Positions 26,719 to 33,397 of a DNA stretch of 64,000 nt are shown here, piece by piece; position 1 is the first letter of the stretch, and each line of letters opens with the position of its first letter. The DNA lies in NCBI RefSeq assembly GCF_038235435.1, contig NZ_CP151275.1, forward strand, positions 4,836,001-4,900,000. The letters are read 5' to 3'. The stretch is from Niveibacterium sp. SC-1. Its GTDB lineage: Bacteria; Pseudomonadota; Gammaproteobacteria; Burkholderiales; Rhodocyclaceae. The position numbers and the translations under genes are program-made. The notes below the pieces were generated by a model. The model worked only from the letters and a program-made list of their open reading frames with translations. It had not been told where the DNA came from and searched no databases.

Positions 26719-27486
26719 TCAGGCCTTGCGTGCGACCTCGATCATGGCGTGGCGCTCCTCGGCCGGGAGGCGTTCGAGCATGGCCAGCAGCAGGCGCCCG
26801 TCCAGGAGCGTCAGCGGATTGCCGTGGGCAAAGGCGCGCGCGGCCTCGTCAAATCCGCGCGGCGCCACGAAAAAGGCCCGCGGAATGCGCTCGTGGGCCA
26901 TGACGGCGAGGAGCTCGCGGATCTGGCCCTCGCCCACAGCCTCGGACCAGGCCCGGCAGCGGACGATCGCGTAGGGCCAGGTCTCACCCTCGATGGTGTC
27001 GCGCCAGAGACGGATTTCGGTACTGCCATCCGGCCCCATGGGCGCGGGTTCCGCACGGAAGCCCTTGTGCCGGTAAAGCGCTACGCAGACGGCCTGGAGG
27101 CTGCCGCTGCCAAGGTTCTCCAGCAGTTCGGCGGTCCAATGCGCTTCGGGCGCAGGAATCGCGCCGGCCAGCGGGCGGCCGCGGGTGGCCGGCGCGACAG
27201 GGAGGACCGGCGCGGCGGCGAGAGGCGTCTGCGCGTCAAACCAGGCGTGGGCTGCACGCTCGCGCAGGAACCTGTACAAGGCGAGGCTGCTCAAGAAGAA
27301 GCTCACCAGCACCGCCAGCCCGCGCAGGTTGGAAAGACCGCTGGCACCGGCGCCCATGCTGGCCGCCATGAACGGCAGCGTGAGGTAGCCCAGGACGAAG
27401 ACGGTCGCGGCGAGCAGGGCCACCGCCGGCCAGCGCAAGCCGGCAAGACGTTCAGGCCAGGATGATTCGCGTTCTTTCTGCAACAC
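26719..27486 (-). CDS. Membrane-anchored Mrr-like restriction-endonuclease-fold protein
   Basis: This 255-residue protein has two N-terminal membrane helices (WPAVALLAATVFVLGYLTLPFM and LAVLVSFFLSSLALYRFL), then a cytoplasmic Mrr-cat-like domain. That domain shows VALYRHKGFRAEPAPMGPDGSTEIRL followed by YAIVRCRAW, EGQIRELLAVMAHERIPRAFFVA and LTLLDGRLLLAML. The usual catalytic Q/C-x-K pair reads C-R here, so nuclease activity is doubtful. The start is GTG at 27486 (TTG at 27483 is an alternative); no ATG precedes the first helix. It is divergent from the GST gene. Confidence 0.75.
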   Translation of the reverse strand: MLQKERESSWPERLAGLRWPAVALLAATVFVLGYLTLPFMAASMGAGASGLSNLRGLAVLVSFFLSSLALYRFLRERAAHAWFDAQTPLAAAPVLPVAPATRGRPLAGAIPAPEAHWTAELLENLGSGSLQAVCVALYRHKGFRAEPAPMGPDGSTEIRLWRDTIEGETWPYAIVRCRAWSEAVGEGQIRELLAVMAHERIPRAFFVAPRGFDEAARAFAHGNPLTLLDGRLLLAMLERLPAEERHAMIEVARKA

Positions 27487-27539
27487 GTGCTGCTCTTTAG
27501 TCGTTTTTAACAGAAGTCTCAATATTAGATCCCCGGCGC

Positions 27540-27563
27540 GGGAGGGAGCTGTTGCTCCCTCCC
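27540..27563. promoter_or_regulatory. Perfect hairpin in the divergent Mrr-like/GST spacer
   Basis: GGGAGGGAGC, loop TGTT, GCTCCCTCCC form a 10-bp perfect stem 35 bases upstream of the GST start, followed by TTT on the plus strand. It lies between divergent genes, so it is not a downstream terminator for either. It may be an attenuator in a leader or an insulator; role unknown. Confidence 0.5.
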
Positions 27564-27597
27564 TTTCCGACCTGACGGAAATCACGGAGTGCCCATC

Positions 27598-28278
27598 ATG
27601 ATCACGGTTCACCACCTGAACAATTCGCGCTCTCAACGCGTGCTGTGGTTGCTCGAGGAGCTGGGGCTGGAATACGCCCTGCAGTTCTACCAGCGTGACC
27701 CCCGCACCCTGCTGGCGCCGCCCGAGCTCAAGGCCATCCATCCCCTGGGCAAGTCGCCGGTGCTCACCGATGACGGCATCACGGTCGCGGAGTCGGGCGC
27801 GATCATCGAATACCTGCTGGACCGCCACGACGCCGGCCAGTTGCGCCCGCCGGCAGGCACGCCGGAACGCCTGCGCTTTACCTACTGGCTGCACTTCGCC
27901 GAGGGCTCGGCAATGCCCCAGCTATTGCTCAAGCTCGTTCTCGACCGGATCCGCAACGCGCCCGCACCCTTCTTCGTGCGGCCGATCGCCCGCGCGATCG
28001 CCGACAAGGTGGGCAAGGCCACGGTCCAGCCCAACCTCGCGGCCCAGCTGGATTTCATGGAGGCCGAACTGGCGCGCGACCCCTGGTTCGCCGGCACGGC
28101 CTTCTCTGCGGCCGACATCCAGATGAGCTTCCCGATCGAGGCCGCGGCCGCGCGCGCCGGCCTGGACGCGTCACGGCCCCGCTTGATGGACTGGCTCGCA
28201 CGCATCCGGGCACGGCCGGCCTACGTGCGCGCCGTAGCTCGCGGCGGTCCGTACTCGATGGTGGGCGGCAACGACTGA
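27598..28278 (+). CDS. Glutathione S-transferase family protein
   Basis: This 226-residue protein has a thioredoxin-like N-terminal domain (ITVHHLNNSRSQRVLWLLEELGLEY) with the cis-Pro/ESGA glutathione site (SPVLTDDG, VAESGAIIEYLL). An all-helical C-terminal domain ends in FSAADIQMSFPIEAAAARAG. The catalytic residue is probably Ser in NNSRSQR, as in beta/theta-like bacterial GSTs. Substrate unknown. ATG at 27598 is chosen over a GTG at 27589. Confidence 0.92.
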   Translation: MITVHHLNNSRSQRVLWLLEELGLEYALQFYQRDPRTLLAPPELKAIHPLGKSPVLTDDGITVAESGAIIEYLLDRHDAGQLRPPAGTPERLRFTYWLHFAEGSAMPQLLLKLVLDRIRNAPAPFFVRPIARAIADKVGKATVQPNLAAQLDFMEAELARDPWFAGTAFSAADIQMSFPIEAAAARAGLDASRPRLMDWLARIRARPAYVRAVARGGPYSMVGGND

Positions 28279-28420
28279 GCGCGGCAGGGTCGAGGGTGGA
28301 TGACGGCTCTGTCCTACAGGGCAAATCGACGGCGCACTACAGCCTTGGCAGTTCCGGCTGCGGATCATGGCGTCGGATCGGGGTCGAACCGTCGGCCCAT
28401 CCTGCCCTGACTGGGTCCTC

Positions 28421-29530
28421 ATGAATCTGCCTGCCGAGCCTGCGGTGCTCGTGCCCGACGCCGCCCCCCTCGCGACCCCGCGCGCCCCCCGCTTGCGCAG
28501 CACCCGCGCGGTGCGTGGCCTGTTCGTTCTGGCCATCCTCTATTCGCTGTACTTCGCCAAGGCGGTCTTCCTGCCGATCGCCCTGGCGCTGCTGTTCGCC
28601 TTCGCGCTGCGTCCGGTCGTACGTGCGCTGCATCGACTTCGCGTGCCCGAAGGCGTGGCGGCGGGCCTAGTGGTCTTCGGCCTGCTTGCGGTGCTAGGCG
28701 TCGGACTTCACGCGCTGGCCAACCCCGCGATGGACTGGATGGAGGGCGCGCCGCAGACCCTGCGCGAAGTCGAACGCAAGATCGGCAAATTCAAGCGTTC
28801 GGTGGAAACGGTGCAGCGGGCGACCGACAAGATCGACGACCTGGCGAGCGTCGGACGCAAGCCCTCAACGCACGCCGCGCCGGCCCGCGACGAGCGCTCG
28901 CTGAGCCTCGCGCTCTTCAACAGCGCGCCAAGTTTCTTCCTCAGCGCCTTCGCGATCGTGGTGCTGCTGCTCTTCCTGCTGGCTTCCGGCGATCACTTCC
29001 TGCGCAAGATCGTGAAGGTGCTGCCGCAGCTGCGCGACAAGATCCGTGCGGTCGAGGTGGCCAGGGCGATCGAGTTGGAGGTCGGCCGCTACCTTTTCGC
29101 CACGGCGCTCATCAACCTCGGGCTGGGAGCGGCGACGGCCGCGGTGATGGGCCTGCTCGGTCTGCCCAACCCCGTGCTCTGGGGCGTGATGGTGGCGACG
29201 CTCAATTTCATTCCCTACCTCGGAGCGACCGTCAGCCTCGCGGTGCTGAGCCTGGTCGCGCTGGTGAGCTTCGACAGCCTCGGCCAGGCGTTGGTGGTTC
29301 CGGCGGTCTTTCTTGGCCTGACGACGCTGGAAGGTCAGCTGATCCAGCCACTGGTGATGGGGCGGCATTTCGCGGTGACACCGGTCCTGATCTTCGTCGC
29401 GCTGCTCTTCTGGGGCTGGATGTGGGGCATCGCCGGTGCGGTGATGGCGGTCCCCATCCTCGTCGCCATCAAGATCCTTGCCACGCACATCCCGTCGCTG
29501 GCGCCGCTGCGGGAGTTTCTCGACCGCTGA
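28421..29530 (+). CDS. AI-2E family (PurR/TqsA-like) membrane permease
   Basis: This 369-residue integral membrane protein has the family's pattern: paired N-terminal helices (LFVLAILYSLYFAKAVFLPIALALLF), a soluble segment with ERKIGKFKRSVETVQ, then a block of five helices. Conserved motifs are GLPNPVLWGVMVATLNFIPY and QPLVMGRHFAVTPV. The AI-2E family includes TqsA and sodium/proton antiporters; the cargo cannot be predicted. ATG at 28421 fits the leader; no operon partner is evident. Confidence 0.92.
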   Translation: MNLPAEPAVLVPDAAPLATPRAPRLRSTRAVRGLFVLAILYSLYFAKAVFLPIALALLFAFALRPVVRALHRLRVPEGVAAGLVVFGLLAVLGVGLHALANPAMDWMEGAPQTLREVERKIGKFKRSVETVQRATDKIDDLASVGRKPSTHAAPARDERSLSLALFNSAPSFFLSAFAIVVLLLFLLASGDHFLRKIVKVLPQLRDKIRAVEVARAIELEVGRYLFATALINLGLGAATAAVMGLLGLPNPVLWGVMVATLNFIPYLGATVSLAVLSLVALVSFDSLGQALVVPAVFLGLTTLEGQLIQPLVMGRHFAVTPVLIFVALLFWGWMWGIAGAVMAVPILVAIKILATHIPSLAPLREFLDR

Positions 29531-29669
29531 AACACTGCGGACCTCCTGCACCGCCATGCGTCGCGCGGGACAAGCCGGCCGTAAGTGCGGGGCAGCCGAG
29601 GCGAGCGTTGCCGGGTGAAGCTTTCACACTCCCGGCATAATCCCGCCATCTTCAGCAAGACCGCCCAAC

Positions 29670-30134
29670 GTGCGTACGCCACCCGGCCAGTTCTCGCCGC
29701 AACATGCCCTCGTCGCCCTCATCGGCGCGGCGGCCATCGTCTATATCGCATCTGGTGTCAGCGACCGGGTGTTCGGCGTCCCGCAGGAGAGACTGTCGAC
29801 GCCAGTCGCGGCGGCATCGGCGCCAGCGCCGGTGCAGAGCGAGCCCGTCGCTACGCCGGAACCGGAACTGCAGCGCAGGATGCGTCAGCGCATCGCCGAA
29901 GAGCAGGAAGTACGTGCGCAACGCGCGGCCGCCGTGCGCCAGGCCCAGGCCGAGGAAGCCGCGGCCCAGCAAGAGCAGGAGGCGGCGCGGGAGACAGCCT
30001 GGAAGCGCTATTACAAGCGTCCGGCCAAATGCAGCAGCCCGGCCGACGACCGGGCTTTCGTGGAATGCGGCAACCACTACCTGCGGGCGCGCGAGCGCTT
30101 CGAGCAGGACTACGCGGCGGGCAAGATCAAATAA
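29670..30134 (+). CDS. Single-pass membrane protein with coiled coil, unknown
   Basis: This 154-residue protein starts at GTG 29670. It has one membrane segment (LVALIGAAAIVYIASGV), an Ala/Pro linker and a long heptad-like helix (RMRQRIAEEQEVRAQRAAAV to EEAAAQQEQEAARE). It ends with a small Cys-containing part (KCSSPADDRAFVECGNHYLRARERFEQDY). The end resembles DUF4124-associated tails seen in periplasmic proteins of this group. Function unknown. A terminator hairpin follows directly. Confidence 0.75.
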   Translation: MRTPPGQFSPQHALVALIGAAAIVYIASGVSDRVFGVPQERLSTPVAAASAPAPVQSEPVATPEPELQRRMRQRIAEEQEVRAQRAAAVRQAQAEEAAAQQEQEAARETAWKRYYKRPAKCSSPADDRAFVECGNHYLRARERFEQDYAAGKIK

Positions 30135-30136
30135 GC

Positions 30137-30186
30137 AAAAGGCCGCATCCGGAGTCGCGCGGTAGCGCCTCCTCGGATACGGCCTT
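30137..30186. terminator. Imperfect terminator hairpin
   Basis: AAAAGGCCGCATCCGGA pairs with TCCTCGGATACGGCCTT across a 15-base GC-rich loop region with small bulges. It follows the stop of the coiled-coil gene by 2 bases and sits before the end of infA, so it may serve both strands. Confidence 0.6.
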
Positions 30187-30261
30187 GATGCGGGCCCTGT
30201 CAGGGGCCTTGCTTGCTGCTCTCACGGCGGGCCTCGCCGCAGTGACAGGCCGCAGGCGGGC

Positions 30262-30531
30262 TCAGCGACGGCGGTAGTTGGAATTTCCGCCGGACGGGGC
30301 CGGGCCGCGCGTTTCGATGTGGCGGAAAGTGATGCGTGCCTTGGTCAGGTCGTAAGGCGACATCTCAAGATTCACCTTATCGCCAGCCAGGATGCGGATG
30401 CGGTGCTTGCGCATCTTGCCCGAGACGTAGGCGATGACTTCGACGCCGTTTTCCAGCGTGACGCGGAAACGGGTGTCCGGCAGCACTTCGTTAACAACAC
30501 CGGCGAGTTCCAGAAGTTCTTCTTTGGCCAA
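30262..30531 (-). CDS. infA: Translation initiation factor IF-1, extended form
   Basis: This 89-residue OB-fold protein binds the ribosomal A site during initiation. Core signatures are [36 protein letters not shown] and [21 protein letters not shown]. It is longer than the usual 72 residues, ending in a basic, Gly/Ser-rich tail ([19 protein letters not shown]); betaproteobacteria often carry such a second infA. The start is TTG at 30531, with GAGGAG upstream and no in-frame ATG, so this is a rare-start gene. It lies 151 bases downstream of cspA, separated from it by a strong terminator. Confidence 0.95.
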   Translation of the reverse strand: MAKEELLELAGVVNEVLPDTRFRVTLENGVEVIAYVSGKMRKHRIRILAGDKVNLEMSPYDLTKARITFRHIETRGPAPSGGNSNYRRR

Positions 30532-30635
30532 ACGGGGCTCCTCGAAAAATTGGGGGAGATTCGCACCGACAGGCTGGACGGCCCATGTTGCGAACGATGC
30601 GGCCCCGCTTCGCGAGCAGACCGCAGCAAAACAAA

Positions 30636-30656
30636 AAGCCCGGCGGGGCCGGGCTT
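30636..30656 (-). terminator. Rho-independent terminator of cspA
   Basis: A perfect 9-bp stem AAGCCCGGC / GCCGGGCTT with a 3-base loop is followed on the minus strand by TTTGTTTTG. It lies 27 bases after the cspA stop, between cspA and infA. Confidence 0.9.
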
Positions 30657-30682
30657 CCTGCTGAATCCTGATCGGATCGAGA

Positions 30683-30889
30683 TTACTCGATGACCTGGAT
30701 GTTCGAAGCTTGCTTGCCCTTGGGGCCGGTGGTGACTTCGAAGCTCACGCGCTGATTTTCAGCCAGGGTACGGAAACCCTTGGATTGAATCGCGGAGAAG
30801 TGAGCGAAGAGGTCGTCGCCGCCGCCGTCCGGAGTGATGAAGCCAAAACCCTTGGAGTCGTTGAACCACTTAACGGTACCAGTTGCCAT
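30683..30889 (-). CDS. cspA: Cold-shock protein, CspA family
   Basis: This 68-residue OB-fold RNA chaperone carries both RNA-binding motifs: KGFGFITP (RNP1) and DLFAHFSAI (RNP2), starting [12 protein letters not shown]. It is of usual length. Whether it is cold-induced cannot be told from the sequence. The bases just before the ATG (CGCTTTTAAAAA) contain no clear Shine-Dalgarno, which fits an RNA-structured leader. Transcription ends at the hairpin at 30636-30656, before infA. Confidence 0.97.
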   Translation of the reverse strand: MATGTVKWFNDSKGFGFITPDGGGDDLFAHFSAIQSKGFRTLAENQRVSFEVTTGPKGKQASNIQVIE

Positions 30890-31187
30890 TTTTTAAAAGC
30901 GCCCTAGTGAATGTTGATGATGCGGTGGGAAACCGCGGGGCGAGAATTACTTGGAAGAATGACGAACTACTGAAGTACCGCTGAGGCGACACCGCGAGTC
31001 ACGCACAACAACGCGAATGCAATTCCCGAGCTATGCAGAGTACTCGATTCCGCCAGGGAGAGCAAGCCCCCGCTGCAACAATGTCGGACGGGGCCCCGAG
31101 ATCGGCCCGTCGCAGGCTTCGGGAGAACTTGCGCCGGCTGCCCGCATCTGAACCCCGAGCGCGCCTTTCCGCGCCAGGAGACCCGAC
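30890..31187 (-). promoter_or_regulatory. cspA leader and promoter region
   Basis: These 298 bases hold the cspA promoter and presumably a long 5' leader, as in other cold-shock genes. On the minus strand a small hairpin GCGGT-ttccc-ACCGC lies about 40 bases before the start codon. I could not identify -35 and -10 boxes with confidence. The end beyond about 31100 must also serve the divergent DUF2789 gene. Confidence 0.4.
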
Positions 31188-31427
31188 ATGGAAACCCCGC
31201 TACACAGTATGGCGAACCTCTTCGCCCAGCTCGGCCTGCCGCAGGATCCCGCGGCCATCGACGCCTTCATCGCCAGCCACGCGCCCCTGCCCGATGACAT
31301 TGCGCTCGCCGAGGCGAAGTTCTGGACACCGGCGCAGGCCGCCCTGCTGCGCGAGGCCCTGCGTGCCGACGCGGACTGGGCGGAGGTCGTAGACCAACTC
31401 TCGGTACGCTTGCGCGCGCCTCACTGA
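31188..31427 (+). CDS. DUF2789 family protein
   Basis: This 79-residue helical protein matches DUF2789 along its length: HSMANLFAQLGLPQDPAAIDAF, HAPLPDDIALAEAKFW and LLREALRADADWAEVVDQL. Function unknown; widespread in beta- and gammaproteobacteria as a stand-alone gene. Confidence 0.93.
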   Translation: METPLHSMANLFAQLGLPQDPAAIDAFIASHAPLPDDIALAEAKFWTPAQAALLREALRADADWAEVVDQLSVRLRAPH

Positions 31428-31520
31428 GCCGCTGGTCCCTGTCCGACCCGATTACAAGACTGGCTGGGCCGCAAGCCTTACGCCCCTGGCGCCAGCCGCG
31501 CAGGGCGCTTGCCGCGCTGC

Positions 31521-31721
31521 TCAGTAATGTGGCGGGATCTCGTCCGCCGCGCTACGCGCTTCCGCACTGGGCGCGCTCTGCAGCTGCAGGACGATCTGGC
31601 GCACCTGCGTTTGCAGGCGGTCGATTTCCAGCTGCTGGCGGAAGACGGTGCGGTTGAGCTCGTCGAGCAGGTCTTCGGCCAGCGTGAGCTTGGATTCGAG
31701 TTCGATGATGCGTTCTTGCAT
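31521..31721 (-). CDS. slyX: SlyX family coiled-coil protein
   Basis: This 66-residue protein is a parallel coiled coil with the SlyX pattern (IIELESKLTLAEDLLDELNRTVFRQQLEIDRLQTQVRQI) and the family's short Pro-containing tail ending PPHY. Function unknown despite wide conservation. It lies 48 bases after acpH and probably ends the ylqF-acpH-slyX run. Confidence 0.92.
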   Translation of the reverse strand: MQERIIELESKLTLAEDLLDELNRTVFRQQLEIDRLQTQVRQIVLQLQSAPSAEARSAADEIPPHY

Positions 31722-31769
31722 GGATGGCTCCCGGACGCGCGCCTGAGCGCCCGCCCTTGGTTATGTGTT

Positions 31770-32366
31770 TCAGTGCTGCAGGGGCCGCTGAGCCAGCCAG
31801 TCCTGCGCAAAGTCCCGCGCGTCGGGAAGGAAGGCAGCGAAGTCCGTGGCGAAACCAGCGTAGTCCCGCTGCAACTCTTCCAGCGCGCCTTCCAGCGGAT
31901 TGGGCTGGCGCAGGCGGTACCGCGCCATGCGATCGAGCGCCCGCCCGACCACCTCGATCCGGGCGTAGGACTGAAGCCAGTCGTGCGTCCGCATGAGCGG
32001 CAGGACTTCTTCCAGGCGCTCCGGCAGGGCCGGCTGGGCCGCGAGCAAGGCGTAAACCCGTGCGCTGAAGTGCGCCAGCGGCTCCTCCACGTAGCGCGCC
32101 CAGTCCTGCGCGAGGAAGTGGTCATAGAAGAGATCGACCATGATCCCGGACACCCGCCGGCGCCCGGCCGACACCCGCGCCCGGCTGCGCTGGAAGGCCG
32201 GATGCGTCTCGGCATAGCTGTCGATCGCGCGATGCAGCCCGACGCCACGCGCCAGCGCTGGCGCCAGCGCGCCGGGCAGCGGCCCTTTGACGAAATCGCC
32301 CATCACCCCGCCGACGATGCAATCCGCATCGGGCGCGGCGAGATAGGCGTGGGCGAGGTAGTTCAT
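31770..32366 (-). CDS. acpH: Acyl-carrier-protein phosphodiesterase
   Basis: This 198-residue HD-like enzyme removes phosphopantetheine from acyl carrier protein. The family start MNYLAHAYLA, GGVMGDFVKG, the GLHRAIDSYAETHPAFQRSR block and MVDLFYDHFLAQDW are all present, close to the about 193 residues of the E. coli enzyme. The start is at 32366, only 14 bases after the GTPase gene stop, so the two are surely cotranscribed. Confidence 0.92.
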   Translation of the reverse strand: MNYLAHAYLAAPDADCIVGGVMGDFVKGPLPGALAPALARGVGLHRAIDSYAETHPAFQRSRARVSAGRRRVSGIMVDLFYDHFLAQDWARYVEEPLAHFSARVYALLAAQPALPERLEEVLPLMRTHDWLQSYARIEVVGRALDRMARYRLRQPNPLEGALEELQRDYAGFATDFAAFLPDARDFAQDWLAQRPLQH

Positions 32367-32380
32367 GGTCAGCGCGCGGC

Positions 32381-33313
32381 TCAGGAGGCCGCATCGCCCC
32401 GCTCTTCGGCAGCCGCGGCGGCAGCTGCGGCGCGGGCGGCCGCGGCTTCGGCGTGAGCCGCCCGCATCGCGGCGCGCGTCTCGGGCGTCTCCAGGCTGAT
32501 GCGGCCGATCGCGCCGGAGCGGTAGTCGGTCAGGAGCACCAGGGCGGCCTTGTCCAGATCCAGGCCGCCCCCCTTCACCAGGCAACCGCGCTTGCGCCCC
32601 ACGGCTTCCACGATCGCGGGACCATCCATGCCATCGAGCGAGGCGAACTTGTAGCGCGCCGCCAGTTCCGCGGGGTAGCGCTGGCGCAGGAGTTCAGCGA
32701 GGAAGGCGGCGACCTCGCTCTCGATCACCGCGTTGGTGCCGATCGCATGGCTGGCCGCGAGCATGTAGCCGTCGGAGTCGTAGTCGATGCGCGGCCACAT
32801 CATTCCCGGCGTATCGACGAGCGTGCGGCCATTGCCCAGCTCCAGCGTCTGCTGGCTTTTGGTCACCGCGGGCTCGTCGCCCACCTTGGCGACGCGGCGG
32901 TTCATCAGGGCGTTGACCAGCGTGGATTTGCCCACGTTGGGGATGCCCATGACCATCATGCGCAACGGCTTGGTGCCGTCGTTGCGATGCGGTGCCAAGT
33001 TCTGGCACAGGCCAGGTACCTTGTTCGCCTCGCCCGGCACCTTGCAGGACAGTGCCACCGCCTTCACGCCCGGCTGTGCGTCGTAGTAGGCGAGCCATTG
33101 CGCCGTCGCCTCGGGGTCGGCGAGGTCGGCCTTGTTGAGCACGCGCAGGCAGGGGCGCTGCCGGAACTCGCGCAGGTCGCGGATCATCGGGTTGCTGCTC
33201 GCCTCGGGCAGGCGGGCGTCCAGCACCTCGATCACCACGTCGATATTGGCCAGGGTGTCGGCGGCCTTACGGCGCGCCGAGTTCATATGGCCGGGAAACC
33301 ACTGGATGGGCAT
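32381..33313 (-). CDS. ylqF: Circularly permuted ribosome-biogenesis GTPase (YlqF/RbgA type)
   Basis: This 310-residue GTPase has permuted motif order. G4 (LNKADLAD) lies near residue 60, before G1 (GIPNVGKST) near 124 and G3 (DTPGMMWP) near 167. The start MPIQWFPGHMNSARRKAAD and the Ala-rich C-terminal helix agree with YlqF, which acts in late 50S assembly. The C-terminal run of Ala (RAAAAAAAAEERG) is unusually long. It is divergent from deaD with an 84-base spacer and heads the ylqF-acpH-slyX run. Confidence 0.93.
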   Translation of the reverse strand: MPIQWFPGHMNSARRKAADTLANIDVVIEVLDARLPEASSNPMIRDLREFRQRPCLRVLNKADLADPEATAQWLAYYDAQPGVKAVALSCKVPGEANKVPGLCQNLAPHRNDGTKPLRMMVMGIPNVGKSTLVNALMNRRVAKVGDEPAVTKSQQTLELGNGRTLVDTPGMMWPRIDYDSDGYMLAASHAIGTNAVIESEVAAFLAELLRQRYPAELAARYKFASLDGMDGPAIVEAVGRKRGCLVKGGGLDLDKAALVLLTDYRSGAIGRISLETPETRAAMRAAHAEAAAARAAAAAAAAEERGDAAS

Positions 33314-33397
33314 CGTGCTTCGTTCTAGGGGGCAATGCCGCGATTATCCCCCGCCACTGGGCCATACTGCGAAGGCTCACGCCTGAAGGATCCCAAC

